Of a stretch of DNA of 64,000 nucleotides, positions 54,984 through 62,914 are shown piece by piece. Below the pieces are notes generated by a model that did no database searches, was not told where the DNA came from, and saw only the letters and a program-made list of their open reading frames with translations. The stretch covers positions 2,294,001 to 2,358,000 of the forward strand of contig NZ_FQWQ01000001.1 of the NCBI RefSeq assembly GCF_900129725.1, written 5' to 3'. A program made the translations under genes and the position numbers. How positions within the stretch are numbered: position 1 is the stretch's first letter; every line of letters begins with the position of its first letter. The DNA is from Chryseolinea serpens (lineage in GTDB: Bacteria > Bacteroidota > Bacteroidia > Cytophagales > Cyclobacteriaceae).

Positions 54984-55565
54984 ATGCCAAATTTTCGTTC
55001 AGAGTGTCCTGTAAGAAGACCTATTACCGTTACTGTAAATTCACATCGTGATCACAAACCAAATCTAAAGATCGATTTCTTTTCTCGCTGCGGCTATTGC
55101 AACGCCCACGATGAATGGAAGTCCACATACTATGAAGTGGATCATTTCATACCAGAATACATTTTGACAATTAAAAGTAAAACGGATTATTCAAATCTTG
55201 TCTATTCATGTCGTTCTTGTAACAATGCCAAGAGAAAAAAGTGGCCGTCGAATGATCAGAGTGTACCGAACATTAATAACGAAGGATTTGTTGATCCCTG
55301 TGAGCCAACATATGAAAGCCATTTTTCAAGAAGAACCACCGGTGAAATTGACCATGAAACCGACCTGGGTAAATGGATGTATTTCGCATTGAAGCTGCAT
55401 AAGCCGCACCATAAAATTGTATGGAATCTGGAGAATCTAAATCAAATGATTACGGAATTAAAGAAATTGGAAAATAATCTCGATGACCAGCCAGAGATTA
55501 AAGCGAAATTGCTTAAAGTGTATGATGAATACACCGCCTACTATGCGCAGTTAAGGGCTCTTTAG
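54984..55565 (+). CDS. HNH endonuclease
   Basis: 193 residues. The HNH motif is clear: RCGYCNAHDEW, YEVDHFIPEYI and LVYSCRSCNNAKRKKW, a C-x2-C and C-x2-C zinc frame around the catalytic D-H and N. The C-terminal part is helical (LNQMITELKKLENNLDD). It starts 4 bp after the receiver-like gene. A plausible effector of the operon: the ATPase/receiver pair would sense or regulate and the HNH domain would cut DNA; this is inferred. Confidence 0.88.
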   Translation: MPNFRSECPVRRPITVTVNSHRDHKPNLKIDFFSRCGYCNAHDEWKSTYYEVDHFIPEYILTIKSKTDYSNLVYSCRSCNNAKRKKWPSNDQSVPNINNEGFVDPCEPTYESHFSRRTTGEIDHETDLGKWMYFALKLHKPHHKIVWNLENLNQMITELKKLENNLDDQPEIKAKLLKVYDEYTAYYAQLRAL

Positions 55566-55619
55566 ATTTTCATGAAGTATGCATAGTAATATTTTTATAA
55601 AAAATCCTTTTTCAAAACC

Positions 55620-56969
55620 ATGAACAAGGATGCGGTAAAGTACCTGGCAAGCAACATATCAAATCAACCTTTAAAAGTCGATCGATTAATTGTAACAACG
55701 TTCTTACGAGCAAATGACATCACAGTAAAAAACAATAAATTCCTACAGACTTTTTTAATTTCCGAGACTGACAAGGGCGAATACAAAAAATCTGTCGAGT
55801 TCTTATCGTTGGTAAAAGACAATGGCGGAAAGTTTGAACTTGAAAATGTTATTGAACTATTCGAATTTGTACTTTCCCCTTCCGATAGAATTATCAGTGG
55901 AGCAGTTTATACACCTAAAAACATCAGAGAATACATTCTTGACGAAGTTTTTGATGTATACAAGAACAACCATAACAGCATTAGGATTGCAGATATCTCA
56001 AGCGGTTGTGGGGGATTTCTCCTTACCGCAGTTGAGAAATTTCGGACGTTGGGGCGTCGTTCGTTCGCAGAAATATTTAGGACTAACATCTTTGGATTAG
56101 ATATTCAGGATTATTCTGTTACTAGGACTGAAATTCTTTTAACACTGTTAGCTGTCTCAAACGGAGAGGACATTGATGAGTTTGAATTTAATCTTTTTAC
56201 TGGCGATGCTCTCGAATTTAAATGGGAAGGCCATGTTCCAAAATTTTTAGGCTTTTCGGCCGTCATCGGTAATCCTCCTTATGTTTGTTCGCGAAACATC
56301 GCACCGAGGACAAAAAAATTACTCGTCAATTGGAGTGTTTCGAAGTCCGGGCATCCTGATTTGTATATCCCATTTTTCCAAATTGGCATTGAGAATTTGG
56401 CCAAGGGGGGCGTTCTGGGTTTCATTACAATGAACAGCTTTTTCAAGAGCCTAAATGGACGAGCCGTAAGGGAATACTTTCAGTCTAAAACGTTAAGGTT
56501 TAAAATTTTGGATTTCGGAACGGAACAGGTTTTTGAATCACGAAATACTTATACCTGCATATGCATCATTAAGAATGAGATCGGAAACGGCATTCAATAT
56601 AGACAGATTGGCAAATCTCAGCTTCAAAGGCGAAATATTTTTAATATAGTCGATTACAACTCATTGAATTTTACTTCAGGATGGAATCTGCAAAATAATG
56701 ACATCATTTCTAAGATTGAATCAACAGGAACGCCATTCGGCTCCTTATACAAAACCCGAAACGGGATAGCAACATTAAAGAACAATGTCTACATTTTCAC
56801 TCCGATCAAAGAAGACAAATTGTATTATCACCTGAGTGACGAATATAAAATTGAGAAAGAGCTTTGTATGGACATCGTAAATCCGAATAAGCTGGTATCG
56901 ATTTCTGATCTCAGATCGTTGAAGGAAAAGATAATATTCCCTTATGAATATGTTGGAGGAGGCCAATGA
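55620..56969 (+). CDS. N6-adenine DNA methyltransferase (Eco57I/TaqI-like), N-terminal part
   Basis: 449 residues. After ~100 residues, SGAVYTPKNIREYILDEVF leads to motif I DISSGCGGFLLTAVEKF, then FGLDIQDYSVTRTEILLTLL, motif IV IGNPPYV, and LAKGGVLGFITMNSFFKSLN. NPPY marks an N6-adenine methylase. The frame ends at VGGGQ with a TGA, where the C-terminal recognition part should start. That part is found in the next frame (56966). The two are coupled as ATGA. Either the methylase works as two chains or one base has been lost. Confidence 0.85.
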   Translation: MNKDAVKYLASNISNQPLKVDRLIVTTFLRANDITVKNNKFLQTFLISETDKGEYKKSVEFLSLVKDNGGKFELENVIELFEFVLSPSDRIISGAVYTPKNIREYILDEVFDVYKNNHNSIRIADISSGCGGFLLTAVEKFRTLGRRSFAEIFRTNIFGLDIQDYSVTRTEILLTLLAVSNGEDIDEFEFNLFTGDALEFKWEGHVPKFLGFSAVIGNPPYVCSRNIAPRTKKLLVNWSVSKSGHPDLYIPFFQIGIENLAKGGVLGFITMNSFFKSLNGRAVREYFQSKTLRFKILDFGTEQVFESRNTYTCICIIKNEIGNGIQYRQIGKSQLQRRNIFNIVDYNSLNFTSGWNLQNNDIISKIESTGTPFGSLYKTRNGIATLKNNVYIFTPIKEDKLYYHLSDEYKIEKELCMDIVNPNKLVSISDLRSLKEKIIFPYEYVGGGQ

Positions 56970-57460
56970 TATACTCAGAAGTGCATCTCTATCGAAATTT
57001 TCCTCATGCGTTAAGGTATTTACGATCCAAAAGAGAAATATTGTCAAAGCGTGACAAAGGGAAAGGAAAATATGAAAAGTGGTTTGCGTTCGGACGTAAT
57101 CAGTCTCTCGACAAAATGAAGCATAAGTTGTTCTTTCCTCATATTACAGACTGTATTCCCAACTATGTTATTAATTCCGATGAGGATTTACTCTTCTATA
57201 ACGGAATAGCCATTGTGGGATCATCTGCTAAGGATCTCTTACTCATAAAAAGGATAATGCAATCGAGACTATTTTGGTATTACATAACGAATTCGAGCAA
57301 ACCATACTCTGCTTCCTTCTACTCGCTCAGTAAGAATTACATTAAGAACTTTGGAATCTATAAATTCAGTGAAAGTGATATCGCGTTTTTGCTAAACGAA
57401 CCTAACCAGAGTAGAGTAGATAACTTCATCGAGGGGAAATATGAGGTCGATATCAATTAA
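56966..57460 (+). CDS. C-terminal specificity part of the split N6-adenine methylase
   Basis: 164 residues in the -1 frame. FPHALRYLRSKREILSKRD, GKYEKWFAFGRNQSLDKMK and KLFFPHITD fit the C-terminal target-recognition part of Eco57I/TaqI-type methylases, which normally follows the catalytic part in the same chain. ATG 56966 overlaps the TGA of the upstream frame by one base each way (ATGA). The gene ends one base before the convergent HNH gene. Confidence 0.8.
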   Translation: MIYSEVHLYRNFPHALRYLRSKREILSKRDKGKGKYEKWFAFGRNQSLDKMKHKLFFPHITDCIPNYVINSDEDLLFYNGIAIVGSSAKDLLLIKRIMQSRLFWYYITNSSKPYSASFYSLSKNYIKNFGIYKFSESDIAFLLNEPNQSRVDNFIEGKYEVDIN

Positions 57461-57461
57461 A

Positions 57462-58406
57462 CTATCCTTTGTATACATTTTCGTTATGCCAATCGAGTGA
57501 ATTCTTTGAAGGCCTGTTAATCTGCTCAATTGGTAGAATAACAAGTTCATTGCCGTGGCGCTTGTAGTATTCTTTACCATTTTGGAATTCTTCTCGTATT
57601 TTTTTACTTACCTCCAACTTATAGTCGGTAGTAATTGTGATATATCCTGAATCGAAAAGCTTATGGAGATCGGACCTCAGTAGTATTCCATTAGCAACAA
57701 GGCTTGGCCCAGACTTTCCATAAGGAATGATGTGAGCTGCATCGAGAACAGGCAACGTCTTTTCACCCGTAACAGCACATTTTTTTGCGTATGCATCGGT
57801 GATTAATACCCGAAAAGCTCCTTGTCCAAGCCTGATTTTTTTTAGTATTGAATTAGAGTATTCTGTATCAGGCGCTTCCAGGTTAAGTTGATTCACCTCG
57901 TTTTCAATAAGTAGCTTACCGTATTTTTCTAAATTGAACTTGACTTTGTCCCAGATTAACTTTCCATTTTCGTCTTCCGATATATATCCTTTTCCTTGGA
58001 CGATGTTCTGACTCCAGCTTTCTGGGACTTCTATCCAATCTTGTTCTTGAAAGAAGATTGGATTTGTCAGTACGATACATCCGATATTGGGATTGGCTTC
58101 GAGCGAGTTCTCTGGCGAACGCAGTCGCTTGATATTTCTATAAAGTACCTCGAATGATTCACATCCGTTTCTTTCCCCAAAGATTTCCCAAGCCATCGAG
58201 ATCGGTAAGAAAGTGTGAGAAGAAAAAAATCCAAGTCCACCAATTGCATTGAATGGTTTTTTTAGCTTGAACAGAAACGGTGCTCCAGGAGATATTGCTT
58301 TAAAAATGGTTTTACCTCCGGGCTGCCAGAAGTTAACATCTTCAGGATGTATTCCTTTCAGATAGTTGAACCATTCGGTATCAGTTACTCCTAGATAGAA
58401 ATTCAC
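57462..58406 (-). CDS. HNH endonuclease with N-terminal DNA-recognition-like domain
   Basis: 314 residues. The C-terminal HNH domain has the pattern of HNH_2 restriction-type enzymes: RLGQGAFRVLITDAYAKKCA, VTGEKTLPVLDAAHIIPYGK, NGILLRSDLHKLFDSGYI and a tail of basic residues. The N-terminal ~170 residues (FYLGVTDTEWFNYLKGIHPE, FNAIGGLGFFSS) resemble the EVE/PUA-like recognition domains found in modified-DNA-dependent or R-M nucleases. It is convergent with the methylase, ending 1 bp away, and is a good candidate for the restriction partner. Confidence 0.85.
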   Translation of the reverse strand: MNFYLGVTDTEWFNYLKGIHPEDVNFWQPGGKTIFKAISPGAPFLFKLKKPFNAIGGLGFFSSHTFLPISMAWEIFGERNGCESFEVLYRNIKRLRSPENSLEANPNIGCIVLTNPIFFQEQDWIEVPESWSQNIVQGKGYISEDENGKLIWDKVKFNLEKYGKLLIENEVNQLNLEAPDTEYSNSILKKIRLGQGAFRVLITDAYAKKCAVTGEKTLPVLDAAHIIPYGKSGPSLVANGILLRSDLHKLFDSGYITITTDYKLEVSKKIREEFQNGKEYYKRHGNELVILPIEQINRPSKNSLDWHNENVYKG

Positions 58407-58427
58407 AACTCTTACATTTACTATAAA

Positions 58428-58637
58428 CTAAATACCCCTTACTGTTTTATCTCGTTTGCATCGAACATTACTCCTTTTCTTTGCGTCCAAGTCACCTTCG
58501 ATAAAATGATTGAGTACATTGCCTTCTTGTTTTGAAATGACCTTAGCACCCAAGCGCTCTATAAGAGAGCTTATGTTAGCGTGCTTGCGTGACCAGTTTT
58601 CATACCCTTTGATGGATGGTCCACCTACGTTGATCAC
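58428..58637 (-). CDS. small frame after the degenerate HNH gene, uncertain
   Basis: 69 residues from a GTG overlapping the stop of the HNH gene (GTGA). LIERLGAKVISKQEG and DLDAKKRSNVRCKRDK are charged and helical. It may be the rest of the broken HNH protein after a frame change; no family match. Confidence 0.3.
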   Translation of the reverse strand: MINVGGPSIKGYENWSRKHANISSLIERLGAKVISKQEGNVLNHFIEGDLDAKKRSNVRCKRDKTVRGI

Positions 58638-58930
58638 GTACTCCGTTCCATATAATAAAAATGCGAAAAATGTTTCTCTGCTTTCCCTCGCACAGTGGGT
58701 AAGTTTCCCTTCTTACTCGAAATCTGATGCCAGGCTCTGATGTTTCTAAATGAGGAATGTGATAATAAGGGCCCCTCTATTTTGACCAAGAAATAGTTTT
58801 TGCTTTTGTCGCAAACTACCCCTTTGGGGGGTATGACTTTTTTACTACCAAAAGACTCGGGAATGATGTGTTCTACACTATTGAATGAGTTTTCTGATGA
58901 TTTACAAAAAAGACACCGATTCATTGGCAT
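58634..58930 (-). pseudogene. truncated HNH endonuclease
   Basis: 98 residues: RCLFCKSSENSFNSVEHIIP, ESFGSKKVIPPKGVVCDKSK and NYFLVKIEGPLLSH match the start of an HNH family whose second zinc pair reads VCDKCN. Here it reads CDKSKN, so the second Cys is replaced by Ser. The protein stops shortly after KKGNLP, much earlier than full-length relatives. Probably inactive. Confidence 0.6.
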
Positions 58931-59124
58931 TTAAGAATCCCCAATTTCAATATACCAAAAATGGATGTGTCCGTCGCTGGAAATCTGAGAGATTTCTTGG
59001 GGCCGAGCTACTTCCCAAGTCTAATGCCGGTGGGGTAGGCACCAGTTCAGGCGCGCCAGTGACTTGGGAGGGAATCCCGAGTAGGCGGGAATAGTCGCTT
59101 GCAAACATATTGCTTCCGATAATG

Positions 59125-59295
59125 TGGAGATTCCGCGATGGTTGACCACTTCGTTTCGTATGACCACAAATTTCCGTGCGACCGGACAATTCATTTCGCA
59201 AAGAACTAACCATCCTTCGCTTGACTATCTTGAATTTATGTTCAATACGATTTAGTCAAGTTTAGGATAACTCATGATGATCACTTAAACGAAAA
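59125..59295. mobile_element. IS21-like element, right end decayed
   Basis: TGGAGATTCCGCGATGGTTG, a ACCACTTCGTTTCGTATGAC block, GGACAATTCATTTCGC and GAACTAACCATCC, then CTTGAATTTATGTTCAA and ACTCATGATGATCACTT. In reverse complement this matches the elements at 10875 and 36649; the last ~25 bp are gone. Confidence 0.6.
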
Positions 59296-59366
59296 AGAGC
59301 CGATTTTACAATTGGAAAGTGGCCTTGGCCGATCTCAAAGCCCATCTCAAGTTAAAGCGAACTCGT

Positions 59367-59440
59367 TGAGAATTCCGAGGTGCTATACCATTTTATTTCG
59401 CGCACTTTTGATCACTTTAAAACAGGTGGGGGAGTGCTGT
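59367..59440. repeat. solo IS21-like terminus
   Basis: TGAGAATTCCGAGGTGCTAT, a CATTTTATTTCGCGCACTTT block and TGATCACTTT. Left-end type, same orientation as the element at 59125, no partner end. Confidence 0.4.
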
Positions 59441-60088
59441 ATTGCGTCAGAGGTGGCCTCGTCCAAGGACGACGTCGAAATCTTTTCTTCCTGCCTTAAA
59501 TTCCCTTAAATACCTCGCTTTTTACTTAATTTCCATCATTTTGAATAGATGAGTTTAAGAACAAACTAAATACAGAGTGAGCTTGTCAGTGTATTCGGAG
59601 ATGTACGGCCGCTTGCGTTTGTTAGTTTGTCATCCTTGATGAACAATATCGATATTCTTCAGTCCTCGTCTACCTCATTGAAAGAAATTCTTGATAAATA
59701 TGCCGCTCAGGAAAATGCGCTTAAGCGTTTTCAAAAGAAGACTAATAGGCTTAAAAGTTCACTCGCCTTATTGAATCATTGGAGTCATTTTTTCAAAGAA
59801 ACTTTGATTCAAAGAAAAAGGCAAGCAATAGAAACTATGTAGAAGCAATTGTAAAAATTTTGGGCCTCACTGACTTTTTACCTAAAGGCCCCAATTCATA
59901 AACGCCATTAATTGGCTAAGTATGCCACCGCATAACTTCTTGGACTAAAAAGTCAAAGTGTACAATTTGGCCTCTTTGTGACCCTTTGTTTTTACTTCAC
60001 AACCTCCTGATAATTAAGCTAATCTCATACAACCTCTTCAAATCCGAATAAAATTCCGCTTCGACATTTATGTTGCCGAGGCTACCGC
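59441..60088. other. intergenic stretch, one weak small frame
   Basis: A frame at 59627-59842 (71 residues, SLKEILDKYAAQENALKRF) looks helical and might be a tail of a lost gene. Otherwise nothing is recognised. Confidence 0.3.
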
Positions 60089-60127
60089 GCCCGCCGAAGC
60101 TCTAGCATAGGCGGGCTTCTTTATTTT
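60089..60127. terminator. GC-rich hairpin with T-rich tail
   Basis: GCCCGCC, a 14-base loop, GGCGGGC, then TTCTTTATTTTTC. The GCATAGGCGGG part recurs inside the small lipoprotein gene near 28740, so it is also a repetitive palindrome core. Confidence 0.55.
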
Positions 60128-60213
60128 TCATAACGTCGTTTTGATACCCGGTATTTACGGGCGTTCAGTGCCACCAGGCCTTGTCTAAAAAAAATTACGT
60201 TCAATGGATAGAC

Positions 60214-60233
60214 TATCCGCCAGCTGGCGGATA
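60214..60233. repeat. perfect 20-bp palindrome (REP-like)
   Basis: TATCCGCCAG/CTGGCGGATA. Perfect dyad of the type scattered between genes in Cytophagales genomes. It occurs once here. Confidence 0.5.
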
Positions 60234-60424
60234 AACCTACCCGGTTTCCACACTTTCTGTGAATGATTCTTTAGCTTTACTGTCTCACTAATCGTATTCA
60301 TATGGATCCTATTTGGGTGCATAGCTGAGACTCAAACGATTTTGAATACTCTGTGCTATGCGTTAGGAGTGAACAAGATCCCCTGTTCTGATGATCTATT
60401 AAAACCGTTCAAAAAACACACAGA

Positions 60425-62173
60425 ATGAAGGCGTTGCTTTTAATTTCGTTGATGTATGCTAATTGCTGCTACTGCCAGCTGCAGGGAACATCGCAAAGTT
60501 TCAAAATTACCGATCAACAAGTTCATGTCATTGACTCCCTGATCGGCGCTGCTTATCCCGACAATGAACCGGGTGCGGCTGTGTTGCTGGCGCAGGATGG
60601 TAAGATACTATTACGTAAAGGCTACGGTATGGCCAGTATGGAGTTACAAATACCTGCAGGTCCGAATCATGTTTTCGGCATAGGTACCTTGTCACTTTAT
60701 TTCACGGCTGTTGCCATCGTTATCTTGCAGGAACAAGGCAGGCTGGATGTGAAAGATGATGTACGCAAATATCTTCCCAACTATGACACACATGGCAAAA
60801 CCATAACTATCGAAAATTTACTCACGCATACAAGCGGCATACCGGGATTTCGCGAATACGTCGCGTACAGTGTAAAAGATAAACTTGAAGAGAGCCGCTA
60901 TGCAGGGTTGCAGTTTTCCGAAGAACAACCTCTTCTTTTTGATCCCGGTACAAACTGGAGCTATAGTCTTACGGGATACGGTTTGCTTGCATTGATTGTC
61001 GAAAAAATAAGTGTTCAATCTTTCAATGGGTTTCTACAGCAACAAATTTTTGACAAACTGGGAATGACTCAAACCTATCCAGGAAAAAAAGGCGTCATTC
61101 CTCTTAAAACAACCGGGTATTTATTTAACGCCGCAAGAAAGGAGTACGAACGATATGACGAGGGCACGTATGTTCAATATTCTGCTGTAGGTATAGGATC
61201 TATAATGTCAACCGTAGATGATCTTTATCGTTGGCACAAAGGCCTTCGGGATGAAACGTTAATTTCAAGGGCTTCACTGAAAAAGGCATGGACGAGTCAT
61301 ATACTTCCCAATGGCATGGACGTACATTACGGATATGGACGAACCATTAACCGCATCGATGGCAACCTGTTTGTGGGACATGGAGGCGTTATGCCAAATT
61401 ATCTTTCAGATGAATGGCAAATGCCAGAGCACGATATTTATTTCGTGATACTTTCCAACCAGCGAAAAAATGCAAGAACCCCGCCCCTGATTGCCAATAG
61501 GGTGGCTGCTCTTATTACTGGATTAGACCCAACTCCATCCGCAAAAAAACCAAGCCTTGACAAATTGAAAAAGCTGACAGGTATATATCAAACAGAGGCC
61601 ACAGGAACCCGTCTACAAAAAAATTACACGAAGGAGGGAGTCGTTCAGTTAGATATATTTACCGAGAACAATAAGCTCTTTATAAAACGAATAGGAACAA
61701 ATAAAGCTGAATTGCTGGCCTTTGACGACAGCACCTGGTGCCTCGCATCCGATCCCTTTAGCCGGTATATTTTCCGGAAAGCGTTGTCCGGGAATATTAC
61801 AGGATTTATCACGACCGGATTATTTACCCAGTCCGGACCACCTCGTTTCGCAAAAAAAATCGCTTCAGATTGGCCAGCACCTCCCTCAATCCTATTGATC
61901 GACAGCACCCGCCTTAAAGCCTATACCGGCATCTTCCAACAACCCGGAGGAACTCGTCAAAAATTAATGGTCGAAAATAATAAGCTGGTATTAACCGATG
62001 AAGACGAGCTTGACAAAAAAGAGCTGTCTTATATTGGCGATCATACTTTTTTCAACTTCAGCACTGAGATCAAATACAAATTCATTGCCGATAAATCCGG
62101 AAAAATCGTAGAAATTAATTATTTCGATGGCGTGTGGAATATTGTTGCGAAACGGATCAGGGATAATTACTGA
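60425..62173 (+). CDS. exported serine-hydrolase (beta-lactamase) fold protein without its catalytic residues
   Basis: 582 residues with a signal peptide (MKALLLISLMYANCCYC). Residues ~35-370 follow the class C beta-lactamase/serine-hydrolase fold: GAAVLLAQDGKILLRKGYG, EQGRLDVKDDVRKYLPNY, ITIENLLTHTSGIPGF and VGHGGVMPNYLS. The active enzymes have G-S-x-x-K here; this reads IGTLSLYFTA, so Ser is Thr and Lys is Leu. The Y-x-N motif reads YSL near residue 180. The HGG near the end is kept. So the fold is intact but the machinery is not. The C-terminal ~200 residues are a beta-rich domain with two similar halves (KLTGIYQTEAT, AYTGIFQQPGG). A binding rather than hydrolytic role is likely. Confidence 0.88.
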   Translation: MKALLLISLMYANCCYCQLQGTSQSFKITDQQVHVIDSLIGAAYPDNEPGAAVLLAQDGKILLRKGYGMASMELQIPAGPNHVFGIGTLSLYFTAVAIVILQEQGRLDVKDDVRKYLPNYDTHGKTITIENLLTHTSGIPGFREYVAYSVKDKLEESRYAGLQFSEEQPLLFDPGTNWSYSLTGYGLLALIVEKISVQSFNGFLQQQIFDKLGMTQTYPGKKGVIPLKTTGYLFNAARKEYERYDEGTYVQYSAVGIGSIMSTVDDLYRWHKGLRDETLISRASLKKAWTSHILPNGMDVHYGYGRTINRIDGNLFVGHGGVMPNYLSDEWQMPEHDIYFVILSNQRKNARTPPLIANRVAALITGLDPTPSAKKPSLDKLKKLTGIYQTEATGTRLQKNYTKEGVVQLDIFTENNKLFIKRIGTNKAELLAFDDSTWCLASDPFSRYIFRKALSGNITGFITTGLFTQSGPPRFAKKIASDWPAPPSILLIDSTRLKAYTGIFQQPGGTRQKLMVENNKLVLTDEDELDKKELSYIGDHTFFNFSTEIKYKFIADKSGKIVEINYFDGVWNIVAKRIRDNY

Positions 62174-62206
62174 CAAAAGAAACGTCGCCCATTCGCTTGC
62201 TCCAGC

Positions 62207-62914
62207 TTAGTCCCCGCCAAAAGTATAGGACACCCCAACCGCCAGCCGCATCCCCGACCAATCCATCCTCACTTTATCGCCCGCGTCGTTCTGAAGAAAA
62301 GAATCGCTGTGCTTCAGTAACAGGTCACCTTTTATAACCGTCACGTTGTACCCCGCCAGCACGTTCACGCCAAGCGCGCCTATTCTACGAGTGACGTTAA
62401 AGGCCGGTTGGAGCGACATGTTTCCGGATTTGAAATCGTAAGCCTTGTCATCTTTTTGTGTGCCCAATTGACTATGAAAGGACAGGGTCATCGTACTGTA
62501 CACCATGGCCGGCGTGAGTTGAAGATTGAACTGCCACGCGGTGTTACTGGGATTTAAGCAGAGGTCGAATGGAAATCCCACGGCGATGTAGTGTGCGAGC
62601 ATGTCGGTTCTTATTTCGCCGGAATAATCTTTGTAACTCGTTCGCGCGGCGCTCGATCCATATTCAGCGGAAAGACCAAAAGTATATTCGCGTTGCAGTG
62701 TAAACCGGACGGCACCGTTATAGTTCCAATACGACGGAAAGGATTCGGTTATTTTGGGCGTGACCGGATAGTCGTCCAAAAGTTCCTTTTGAAAATCTTT
62801 AAGTTCCGTCTGATTGTACGATCCGTAGCCGGTGTGGAACGTTAACGAGAATTGACCATGACCCACCAACGGCCAGCACAAAACAACGAGTAATACAAAA
62901 CCAGTACGCATCAT
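62207..62914 (-). CDS. outer-membrane beta-barrel-like protein
   Basis: 235 residues with a signal peptide (MMRTGFVLLVVLCWPLVGHG). Alternating strands with aromatic ends (QFSLTFHTGYGSYNQ, YTFGLSAEYGSS, MRLAVGVSYTFGGD) point to an eight- to ten-stranded outer-membrane barrel. No family named. The start overlaps the stop of the upstream gene (ATGA), so they are co-translated. Confidence 0.65.
   Translation of the reverse strand: MMRTGFVLLVVLCWPLVGHGQFSLTFHTGYGSYNQTELKDFQKELLDDYPVTPKITESFPSYWNYNGAVRFTLQREYTFGLSAEYGSSAARTSYKDYSGEIRTDMLAHYIAVGFPFDLCLNPSNTAWQFNLQLTPAMVYSTMTLSFHSQLGTQKDDKAYDFKSGNMSLQPAFNVTRRIGALGVNVLAGYNVTVIKGDLLLKHSDSFLQNDAGDKVRMDWSGMRLAVGVSYTFGGD

Noticed and set aside
2082-59440. 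Repeats as a CRISPR array
   Set aside because: The repeated units are dispersed over the whole window, not evenly spaced with spacers, and no Cas genes are present.
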